Position numbers and translations under genes: made by a program. 64,000 bases of DNA from Pseudomonas sp. FP2196 (GTDB lineage: Bacteria; Pseudomonadota; Gammaproteobacteria; Pseudomonadales; Pseudomonadaceae), in assembly GCF_030687715.1 (NCBI RefSeq), contig NZ_CP117445.1:561501-625500 (forward strand), given 5' to 3'. The first letter of the stretch is position 1. Each line of letters starts with the position of its first letter. Under the pieces are notes generated by a model. That model ran no database searches. It saw only the letters and a list, made by a program, of their open reading frames with translations, and was not told the origin of the DNA. Positions 50,679 through 58,711 of this stretch are shown here, piece by piece.

Positions 50679-50706
50679 TCCACGGACCTTTTAAGGAGCC
50701 TATCAA

Positions 50707-50937
50707 ATGGCACGTTTCTTCCGTCGTCGTAAATTCTGCCGCTTCACCGCTGAAGACGTGAAAGAGATCGATTACAAAGATCTCAACACTCTGAAAGCCT
50801 ACGTATCCGAGACCGGCAAAATCGTTCCAAGCCGCATCACCGGTACCAAAGCTCGTTATCAGCGTCAGCTGGCCACCGCTATCAAGCGCGCCCGCTTCCT
50901 GGCCCTGCTGGCCTACACCGACAGCCACGGCCGCTGA
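50707..50937 (+). CDS. rpsR: 30S ribosomal protein bS18
   Basis: 76-aa basic protein beginning [20 protein letters not shown], forming the S6:S18 heterodimer of the 30S platform. AAGGAG upstream. 28 bases after rpsF. Confidence 0.98.
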
Positions 50938-50973
50938 GACCGGGCAGTCGACAAGTAGCAAAGGATTGAATGC

Positions 50974-51867
50974 ATGCGTGCCTTAGCTGAGTTCATCATG
51001 CGAGGCCGTATGCAGGCCACTCTCGTGGTGGCCGGATGTGCAACATTGCCGTTGTTGTATTGGTTGGGTGCTGCCGCCGGGAGCCTTGTGCTTCTGCGGC
51101 GCGGATTGACGGACGCCCTTGGCGTTCTGTCCCTGGGGCTGCTGCCGGCATTGATCTGGTGGCTGTATGCCGATGATCCACGGGCACTTCTGGTGCTGCT
51201 GGGATCTTCGGGACTTGCGTTGGTTTTGCGCGCAAGTGAATCCTGGGTTCGCACGCTGCTGGTCAGCGTAGTGATTGGAGTGGTGTTTTCGGTGGTGCTC
51301 GGGGCAGCGTTTGCGGCCCAGATCGAGATGCTCGCGCAGGCCTTGATAAAGGTCATGCCAGCGCTTCTCGGTGAGACCTACAAGCAATTGTCGGTCGATG
51401 AGCAAGCGCGTTTCGCGTCCCTGATAGCACCAGTCCTGACCGGACTGATTGCGGCTTTGTTGCAGATCGTCAGCGTGCTGAGCCTGATTGTCGGGCGGCA
51501 TTGGCAGGCGTTGTTGTACAACCCGGGTGGTTTTGGTCGCGAGTTTCGCGCCATCCGGATCCCGCTGGGGCCGGCGATGTTACTGCTGGCGTTGATGCTT
51601 CTGGGCCCGAATCTCGGTGCACAGATGGCCATTTTGACGCCGTTGTGCAGTGTACCGCTGGTGTTCGCCGGACTTGCCCTGATTCACGGGCTGGTCGGGC
51701 AGAAGCGACTGGCCGGTTTCTGGCTGGTGGGGTTGTACGTCACGCTGCTTCTGTTCATGCAGCTGATCTATCCGTTGCTCGTGGTTCTGGCCATTGTCGA
51801 CAGCCTGATTGATTTTCGCGGTCGTCACGTGTCGAAAGACGCCGACAGCGCGAACGGTGAAGGTTAA
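50974..51867 (+). CDS. DUF2232 family membrane protein
   Basis: Inner-membrane protein of 297 aa with about eight hydrophobic segments and short charged loops. It lies between rpsR and rplI, where pseudomonads carry a conserved membrane protein of unknown function (PA4933 in PAO1, from memory). AAAGGA precedes ATG 50974. The region around residues 110-150 is the only long amphipathic loop. No catalytic motif is seen; the position suggests only coexpression with ribosomal proteins. Confidence 0.82.
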   Translation: MRALAEFIMRGRMQATLVVAGCATLPLLYWLGAAAGSLVLLRRGLTDALGVLSLGLLPALIWWLYADDPRALLVLLGSSGLALVLRASESWVRTLLVSVVIGVVFSVVLGAAFAAQIEMLAQALIKVMPALLGETYKQLSVDEQARFASLIAPVLTGLIAALLQIVSVLSLIVGRHWQALLYNPGGFGREFRAIRIPLGPAMLLLALMLLGPNLGAQMAILTPLCSVPLVFAGLALIHGLVGQKRLAGFWLVGLYVTLLLFMQLIYPLLVVLAIVDSLIDFRGRHVSKDADSANGEG

Positions 51868-51886
51868 AAGTTAAGAGGATTTCCAC

Positions 51887-52333
51887 ATGCAACTGATCCT
51901 TCTGGAAAAAATCGCCAATCTGGGCAACCTGGGCGACAAAGTAAACGTTAAGGCCGGTTACGGCCGTAACTACCTGCTGCCTTTCGGCAAAGCTACCGCT
52001 GCGACCGCTGCCAACCTGGCTGCGTTCGAAGAGCGTCGTGCTGAGCTGGAAAAAGCCGCTGCAGACCGTAAAGCATCGGCTGAAAGCCGTGCTGCCCAAC
52101 TGGCCGAGCTGGAAGTGACCATCACTGCCACCGCTGGCGACGAAGGCAAGCTGTTCGGTTCGATCGGTACTCACGACATCGCTGACGCACTGACCGCCTC
52201 CGGCGTTGAAGTGCAGAAGAGCGAAGTTCGTCTGCCGAACGGCACCATCCGCAACGTAGGCGAATTCGACGTAGCCGTGCACCTGCACGCCGAAGTTGAA
52301 GCCACCGTACGCGTTGTCGTGGTAGCAGCTTAA
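51887..52333 (+). CDS. rplI: 50S ribosomal protein bL9
   Basis: 148 aa: N-terminal '[21 protein letters not shown]' domain (20 residues shown as its start), '[12 protein letters not shown]', long connecting helix rich in Ala/Glu, and C-terminal RNA-binding domain. Final gene of the ribosomal operon. Confidence 0.98.
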   Translation: MQLILLEKIANLGNLGDKVNVKAGYGRNYLLPFGKATAATAANLAAFEERRAELEKAAADRKASAESRAAQLAELEVTITATAGDEGKLFGSIGTHDIADALTASGVEVQKSEVRLPNGTIRNVGEFDVAVHLHAEVEATVRVVVVAA

Positions 52334-52379
52334 GCAACACCTGATCGGCTGGCGGCTTGCCCGTCAGACGGTTAACATC

Positions 52380-52415
52380 GGGCACGATCCTGTTTACAGG
52401 TCGTGCCCTTTGTCT
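52380..52415 (+). terminator. rho-independent terminator after rplI
   Basis: GGGCACGA...CCTG/CAGG...TCGTGCCC makes a 12-bp stem with one interruption, followed by TTTGTCTTTCT. Moderately strong. Confidence 0.78.
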
Positions 52416-52454
52416 TTCTGGTACTCCCGTTTTCAACCCTGACTCCAAGTGGCC

Positions 52455-53852
52455 ATGAACGAAATCTCCGCTCCTGAGCAATACGATCTGCAAACCGCCG
52501 CCCTGAAGGTGCCGCCGCATTCCATCGAAGCCGAACAGGCTGTACTCGGTGGTCTGATGCTGGACAACAACGCCTGGGAACGCGTGCTTGATCAAGTCTC
52601 CGACGGCGACTTCTATCGTCATGACCACCGCCTGATTTTCCGTGCGATCGCCAAACTGGCCGATCAGAACATGCCGATCGACGTCGTGACCCTGTCCGAA
52701 CAACTGGACAAGGAAGGTCAGACGTCCCAGGTCGGCGGCCTGGGATACCTCGGCGAACTGGCGAAAAACACGCCGTCCGTCGCCAACATCAAGGCCTATG
52801 CGCAGATCGTCCGCGAGCGGGCAACCCTGCGCCAACTGATCGGCATCAGCACCGAAATCGCCGACAGCGCTTTTAACCCCGAAGGCCGCACTGCCGCCGA
52901 GATCCTCGACGAAGCCGAACGCCAGATCTTCCAGATCGCCGAGGCCCGGCCTAAAACCGGTGGTCCGGTCGGCGTCAATGATTTGCTTACCAAAGCCATC
53001 GACCGCATCGACACCCTGTTCAACACCGACAACGCCATTACCGGCTTGTCCACGGGTTATACCGACCTCGACGAGAAAACCAGCGGCTTGCAACCGTCCG
53101 ACTTGATCATCGTGGCCGGTCGTCCGTCGATGGGTAAAACCACCTTCGCGATGAACCTGGTGGAAAACGCCGTGTTGCGGAGCGAAAAAGCAGTACTGGT
53201 GTACTCCCTCGAGATGCCAGGTGAATCGCTGATCATGCGTATGCTGTCCTCGCTGGGCCGCATCGACCAGACCAAGGTGCGTTCCGGCCAACTGGAAGAT
53301 GACGACTGGCCGCGTCTGACCTCGGCGGTCAACCTGCTCAACGACCGCAAGCTGTTCATCGATGACACCGCCGGTATCAGCCCGTCGGAAATGCGTGCGC
53401 GTACTCGACGTCTGGTGCGTGAGCACGGTGATGTCGGCCTGATCATGATCGACTACCTGCAACTGATGCAGATACCCGGTTCGAGCGGTGATAACCGGAC
53501 CAACGAAATTTCCGAGATCTCGCGATCCCTGAAAGCCCTCGCCAAAGAATTCAACTGCCCGGTGGTTGCCCTGTCGCAGCTCAACCGTTCCCTGGAACAA
53601 CGCCCGAACAAGCGCCCGGTGAACTCCGACTTGCGGGAATCCGGAGCGATCGAGCAGGACGCCGACGTCATCATGTTCGTGTACCGGGACGAGGTGTACC
53701 ACCCGGAAACCGAACACAAAGGCATCGCCGAAATCATCATCGGCAAACAGCGAAACGGCCCGATCGGCTTTATTCGCCTGGCCTTCATCGGCAAATACAC
53801 CCGCTTCGAAAACCTCGCGCCGGGCAGCTACAACTTCGACGACGACGAATAA
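52455..53852 (+). CDS. dnaB: replicative DNA helicase DnaB
   Basis: Hexameric replication-fork helicase, 465 aa. N-terminal primase-interacting domain, then RecA-like core with Walker A 'GRPSMGKTTFAMN', Walker B 'GLIMIDYLQLM' and 'QLNRSLEQRPNKRP'. No intein. ATG 52455 is taken; GTG 52449 in frame is an alternative. Last core gene before the accessory block. Confidence 0.97.
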   Translation: MNEISAPEQYDLQTAALKVPPHSIEAEQAVLGGLMLDNNAWERVLDQVSDGDFYRHDHRLIFRAIAKLADQNMPIDVVTLSEQLDKEGQTSQVGGLGYLGELAKNTPSVANIKAYAQIVRERATLRQLIGISTEIADSAFNPEGRTAAEILDEAERQIFQIAEARPKTGGPVGVNDLLTKAIDRIDTLFNTDNAITGLSTGYTDLDEKTSGLQPSDLIIVAGRPSMGKTTFAMNLVENAVLRSEKAVLVYSLEMPGESLIMRMLSSLGRIDQTKVRSGQLEDDDWPRLTSAVNLLNDRKLFIDDTAGISPSEMRARTRRLVREHGDVGLIMIDYLQLMQIPGSSGDNRTNEISEISRSLKALAKEFNCPVVALSQLNRSLEQRPNKRPVNSDLRESGAIEQDADVIMFVYRDEVYHPETEHKGIAEIIIGKQRNGPIGFIRLAFIGKYTRFENLAPGSYNFDDDE

Positions 53853-53854
53853 CC

Positions 53855-53878
53855 GTTGGCCGAAATCATTCGGCCAAC
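53855..53878. terminator. hairpin between dnaB and the convergent NEL gene
   Basis: Perfect 10-bp stem GTTGGCCGAA/TTCGGCCAAC with loop ATCA, directly after the dnaB stop. No T-run, so termination efficiency is uncertain. Confidence 0.6.
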
Positions 53879-53895
53879 AGTCGACGTTTACGGTG

Positions 53896-56800
53896 TTAAT
53901 CGTTTCCGCCCGCGGCTTCGTCGCCGGTGTGGCGGGCCGCATACTCGCGCAGTTCCTGACGGGACAACGTCTCGATCAACGCCGCCTCTTCGATTGCAAC
54001 CGATGCCTGCAGCGATTTGGATTGCGCGTCGTAATCGTCAAACGGCAAAACCCTGGCTGCGTGCGCGCTGTCGAGTTCTACCTGCCGAATCTGAAACGGC
54101 TGGCGCTGCGCTTCGAATTGCGACTGGTACTTGTGAGTTACAAATTCCTGCCAGAACTCCCTCGACACCAGCGCCTCAAACTCCTCAGGTGAATTGTCCA
54201 GTGCGATGACTTTTTCGTACGCGGCATCCAGTTGCGCTTTGGTCACCTTGACCAAGTGACCAAATCCCATTCGCTCAGGCTGACCCGGCAGTTGCAGTCG
54301 GTCTTTCAGGCCGTGGCGATAGAACAGCCGAATCTCGACTTCCTCAGAAACATGAGGCGCTGTGGCTTCGGCCCCCTGCGCGCGCCTCGCTTCGACGATT
54401 CTTGCCTCACGCTGCGCAATGTCCGCCGAGGCGATCTTGTCGACCTCATGCAAGCGGAACAGCGCTTTGGAAAGCGCAGACAGTTGCGGACCCTGTGCCT
54501 GATCCCGGGCCTGGGCAAGCGCGTTGTGCATCATTGTCCTGGTCTCCAGGTTGGCAAAGGTAAAGGCCGCTCGATCACAGCAGGCAGCGTCGCCCGCCCG
54601 ATCAAACAGCTCCCTGCGCAGGGCTTCGGACTCCGGGGTGTTTTCGGTAATGCTGTCGATCAGCTTCCAGACCCTTCGCTGCAATTCACTGTGACCGGCG
54701 GGATCTTGCAGCAAGCGTTCAAGGGTATTGAACAGACCGTCCGAGCCTTGCTGGTCGCGCAGTATTTGCCACTGGATTGCCTTGGCGGACACCTCATCTG
54801 CAGATAGCCCAACCGTCCAGCGCGCCATTGGATCATTCGCCGCTGCCCGGGTGACCGTTGGCACGTGGCCGCGCGCGGTATCGATCAAATTGAGCCGGCC
54901 TGTCAGGGCGGTACCCGCGGCCACCAGGCGCGCGTTGTAGCTGTCCAATAACGCAAGACTCTCCAGGGATAGCGGATTTCCTCGGATATTGGTCACGTTG
55001 TTCACGCGTACCGAGTCCAGCAGCCTTTCGTCCAGTGGCGCGACGACAGATTCGGGCAACTGAGAAATCCTGTTGCCGCTCAGATTGATGGTGTCCAGTA
55101 AGGGTTGATCACTCAGGCCGGTGGGGAAGGTATCGATGCCGGTGTTCGCCAGGTTGATCGAGCGTATGTCGGTGATCCGGCTGAAGTCCGGGCTGATGCG
55201 CAGTTGCGGGTTTTCATGCAGCAACAGTGCCCGCAGTGTCGTGCGCTCTGATACGACACGAGCCGTATCGGCGGTCAGGGAAATCTGATTGTTTTGCAGA
55301 TACAAACGGGTCAGTCCGCTCATTTCGCCGATGGCAGGGGGTAGCTCGCGCAGTTGATTGTGCGATATATCCAGCCAGCGCACGTGGCGAAAGCGGGTCA
55401 GAAAGCCTTCCGGTGACGTGCTCAGACTCATGTTGCTGAGTGTCAGCGAGCCGACGTGACTGAAGTCCACGTCAATGTCAGGCAGGCTCGGCAATATCAG
55501 GCCACTGAGACTGAGTTCCAGGCCGATAGGTGTTCCGTCATTGGCCAGTCTCTGCGGTGTTTCGCGTCTCCAGCAACTGATGATCCGATTGCTCGCCGCG
55601 GTTCGGTCGTCACGGTTGGCTGCGTTAACCACAAACTGGTGTGCGCGAACATAGCCACCACGATTGCCTCCCCCGGAAAAGACCCAGGCGTCCAGTTGGC
55701 TTTTCAGCACGCTGAACTCCTCCTCGAGGTGGGCCAGCCTCGTGCTTGCGGTGCCTTTCTCAAGGCCCCAGATATAGTCTCTGCATTCCTTGATGCTTTT
55801 GGCCGGGAACAACTGCCGATAACGCTGCGCCCTGGAGCCGTCGCTATCAAAGGCTGCAGGATGCGCCGCACTCATCAGTTCGGGGTGCTCGCGGTTCAGG
55901 CGCCGCCAGTAGCCGTCGAATTTACGCCAGTAGCCGGACGGGAAGTCATTACCCTCAAGCAGTGTGACGCCGTTGATGCGGGCCACTGATGCCAATAGCT
56001 CCGGAGCCGGCTCGATGAAGGACTGCGGCACCTCCTTCAACTGGTTGTGACTGAGGTTCAGGCCGGTCAATGCGGTTTTCCCCTCCAGCCCTGACGGCCA
56101 CTGGGTGATCCCGGTGTGACTGAGGTCCAGCGAACTCAACTCCGACATGCCACTGAAGTCAGGCGTGATCTTGAGTGGGTTGTGCGAGAGATCGACGATC
56201 TTCAATTGGCTCTGACTGGCCAGCCTTGCAGCGCTTTGCTGATCCAGTTCAATGTCGTTCGAACTCAGCGATATCTTGGTCAGCTTGTTCATGCTCCCCA
56301 CCCTGTCGGGTAGCTTCGCGATTGTGGAGTGCTGAATGGTCAGGCTTTGCAGTTCGGGGAAATTGGCGAGAAAGGTATCGGCAGTGGCCGACCACTCGAC
56401 CCTCCCCAGCGTCAGATTGCGCACGTGACTGAAGTCTGCGGTCAGGGCAGGTAAAGGCCGCTTCTTGTTGCGCTGCATCGGGGAGTCCCCCAAATCGACA
56501 ACCAACGTTGTTTGCTCTTTGTCCAACCAGCATTTTTTGATTGCAGTCGCCGCCTCCCGGGCCAATGAGTGCTCGCGGCGACTCAGCACCTTATCGACTG
56601 ACGACTGATAGGCCTCAAGCTGCGTTTCGAGCCGATCAAACTCTGCCACGCGGCTGGCCAATACAGTCTCCATGTCATCGCCCATTTCCATGAGGTATTT
56701 CTTCGCCGCGGCGACATCCTTATTCGGGTACAGGCGCTGAACCGTGGCGATCTCGGGAACATCAGCACCCAGCTGAAATGCGCCAGGCAGGGCGCCGGCG

Positions 56801-58578
56801 GCCAGCTCGGGGCGGTTCTGCCCGACACGTTGCCAGAACTGATCAAATTTCATCCAGTACCCGACCGGAAACGGATTGCCGTCCACTAGCGTGTGACGGT
56901 TGATTCGAGCAATGACTTCAAGCTGGTCGTCTGGCGGGTTGAGAAAATCTGGCGGCACCTCACGGAGCTTATTGTTGCTCAAGTCGACAACGTCCAGAGC
57001 AGTCAACCCGTTTAGCCCGGCAGGCCATTGTTCAATGCCCGTATTGCTGACATTCAGCTCCTTGAGCTTGGGCATGCCGGCGAAATCGGGCAGCGTGCCT
57101 AAGGGGTTTTCGCTTAAGGCAATCGTCTCCAAATGAACCAGAGCACTCAGTTTGCCGGCACTGGCCGCGTCAAGCTTGAGCTTGTTCGACCGCAGATTCA
57201 GCGCGGTCAAGCTGTGCATCTCGCCGATAGCTGCAGGCAGTTTTTCTATCCCGGCACGGGTAATCGTCAGGTTTCGCAAACCCGCAAACCCGCTCAGAAA
57301 TGTCTCGGCGCTCGCCGACCACGCGACCGAATCCAACTCCAGCAAACGGACATGGCTGAAATCCGCACTCAGCGCCGGCAGCGCCGCACCCGCGAGTGGC
57401 AACCTCAACTGAGCGTCGGTCTCGTGTCTCCAGCAACGCCTGATGGCCTTGGCGACTGATTTTGCCCAGTCATTGCCGGCGCCTTGCTGCGAAGGGTCAG
57501 ACAGGTGCGGGTTTGCATCGGTCCATTTCAGTAAATCGCTCTTCAGAATTTTGTACTCGGCTTCCTTGCGGGTTAGTGCGCCTGTGATGTCGTCCCCCAA
57601 CGACTGGAGGTAGGTAGCCACTTGAGGGTCTTTGAAAGACGGAAACAGTTTTCGAACCCGCGACTCAGGCCGCTTCGGACGGTTGACGAAGGCGATAAAG
57701 CGATCGATCAGATTCTGGCGAACGGGACTTTCCTGATCACCGCGGCGCATGCCTCCCGGTCCCGCCGTATTCACGCCGACCCAGCCATCGCGCGGATCCA
57801 GCACGACGGTTTCTGAGCGGCCCGGACGCGTGCCGACATAAACATTGCCGTCATCGCGGGCCACCGGATCTTCTGCTCGGACGATGCGCATCACCGGCAC
57901 TTGCGGCGACGACGCATCCAGGTCACGTAGAGCCTGATAGGTCTGGTCGTGGATGACCACATAGAGTTTGCCGTCGTGTCGAACCAGACCGTCGCTGTCG
58001 GGCTCGGCGTTGGCGAAATCCAGATTCGTGCGAAAGGCTTCCAGGCGCGAGTCGGACAACGGAAAGATGACCGACTCCAGATCATTGCGCTCATGCCAGA
58101 GGTTGCTGTCGGGATCACGCACGAGCACCGGTCCCGACGGGGTCAACTCGCTTTGCAGTCTGGCCCGATACAGACCGGTCTGCGGATCGATGCCGACTTG
58201 CACCGTGCCGCCTTCGGGCACGTCTGCATAGTGGCGGCCCTTGAATAGCCTCAGGCCCTGCGCGCCGGCATCTGGCAGACGAGTGTTGGCGGTAATCCAG
58301 TAATGTTCCAGGGGGTGTTGCACAGGTGTCGGGGGCGACTTCGTTGCTGCGGGTATCTCGCGAGTCAAGACCGACGGTGCTGCAAGAATGGCGTCGAGAT
58401 CGGCGTCGACAGCGGTTCTGCCGGTTCCTGAAAGCGTGCGCGTCGGCGTTACAGTGTGCGAGCCGAAGTCGACTCGTGGCAGGGTGTCGGGTGACAGCGA
58501 CTGTGCATCGCCGGAGGGTGTGACGCGTGTGTGGACATCGACGGTGGCGGTGCCTCGCATTGGCGTTTTTGTGGCCAT
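53896..58578 (-). CDS. triplicated leucine-rich-repeat protein with C-terminal NEL-type E3 ubiquitin ligase domain
   Basis: 1560 aa, no signal peptide or membrane helix. Order: N-terminal tag and Ala/Pro/Ser/Thr-rich linker (1-88); N-terminal domain shared with the next two genes (about 89-281); three tandem units (305-613, 614-917 and 918-1216), each a charged helical segment with 'FP/YP...EF..L...L..W', a C-W pair (Cys382, 683 and 1002), then leucine-rich repeats; and a NEL domain (about 1230-1550). Cys1333-Cys1334-Asp1335 in 'DAACCDRAAFTFANLE' fits the C-x-D-R catalytic motif of IpaH/SspH-type ligases, with Cys1333 the presumed nucleophile. Such ligases act in eukaryotic cells after secretion. 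Start ATG 58578 with AAGGAAGAA upstream. Target and secretion route unknown. Confidence 0.85.
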   Translation of the reverse strand: MATKTPMRGTATVDVHTRVTPSGDAQSLSPDTLPRVDFGSHTVTPTRTLSGTGRTAVDADLDAILAAPSVLTREIPAATKSPPTPVQHPLEHYWITANTRLPDAGAQGLRLFKGRHYADVPEGGTVQVGIDPQTGLYRARLQSELTPSGPVLVRDPDSNLWHERNDLESVIFPLSDSRLEAFRTNLDFANAEPDSDGLVRHDGKLYVVIHDQTYQALRDLDASSPQVPVMRIVRAEDPVARDDGNVYVGTRPGRSETVVLDPRDGWVGVNTAGPGGMRRGDQESPVRQNLIDRFIAFVNRPKRPESRVRKLFPSFKDPQVATYLQSLGDDITGALTRKEAEYKILKSDLLKWTDANPHLSDPSQQGAGNDWAKSVAKAIRRCWRHETDAQLRLPLAGAALPALSADFSHVRLLELDSVAWSASAETFLSGFAGLRNLTITRAGIEKLPAAIGEMHSLTALNLRSNKLKLDAASAGKLSALVHLETIALSENPLGTLPDFAGMPKLKELNVSNTGIEQWPAGLNGLTALDVVDLSNNKLREVPPDFLNPPDDQLEVIARINRHTLVDGNPFPVGYWMKFDQFWQRVGQNRPELAAGALPGAFQLGADVPEIATVQRLYPNKDVAAAKKYLMEMGDDMETVLASRVAEFDRLETQLEAYQSSVDKVLSRREHSLAREAATAIKKCWLDKEQTTLVVDLGDSPMQRNKKRPLPALTADFSHVRNLTLGRVEWSATADTFLANFPELQSLTIQHSTIAKLPDRVGSMNKLTKISLSSNDIELDQQSAARLASQSQLKIVDLSHNPLKITPDFSGMSELSSLDLSHTGITQWPSGLEGKTALTGLNLSHNQLKEVPQSFIEPAPELLASVARINGVTLLEGNDFPSGYWRKFDGYWRRLNREHPELMSAAHPAAFDSDGSRAQRYRQLFPAKSIKECRDYIWGLEKGTASTRLAHLEEEFSVLKSQLDAWVFSGGGNRGGYVRAHQFVVNAANRDDRTAASNRIISCWRRETPQRLANDGTPIGLELSLSGLILPSLPDIDVDFSHVGSLTLSNMSLSTSPEGFLTRFRHVRWLDISHNQLRELPPAIGEMSGLTRLYLQNNQISLTADTARVVSERTTLRALLLHENPQLRISPDFSRITDIRSINLANTGIDTFPTGLSDQPLLDTINLSGNRISQLPESVVAPLDERLLDSVRVNNVTNIRGNPLSLESLALLDSYNARLVAAGTALTGRLNLIDTARGHVPTVTRAAANDPMARWTVGLSADEVSAKAIQWQILRDQQGSDGLFNTLERLLQDPAGHSELQRRVWKLIDSITENTPESEALRRELFDRAGDAACCDRAAFTFANLETRTMMHNALAQARDQAQGPQLSALSKALFRLHEVDKIASADIAQREARIVEARRAQGAEATAPHVSEEVEIRLFYRHGLKDRLQLPGQPERMGFGHLVKVTKAQLDAAYEKVIALDNSPEEFEALVSREFWQEFVTHKYQSQFEAQRQPFQIRQVELDSAHAARVLPFDDYDAQSKSLQASVAIEEAALIETLSRQELREYAARHTGDEAAGGND

Positions 58579-58671
58579 TTGGGTTCTTCCTTGAATAGCA
58601 CTGCACCGGCGTCAGTAATTAACTTGCCGAGCAGCATTGGGCGTCGTTGCCTGAATTGTCTTGATGTGGCG

Positions 58672-58700
58672 AACAGCCCAGTGCTCGCATATGGGCTGTT
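58672..58700. other. hairpin between the two downstream effector-like genes
   Basis: AACAGCCCA (58672-58680) pairs with TGGGCTGTT (58692-58700) across an 11-base loop, between the end of the 869-aa gene and the leader of the NEL gene. There is no T-run on either strand. Confidence 0.5.
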
Positions 58701-58711
58701 GTTTCGCAGGT

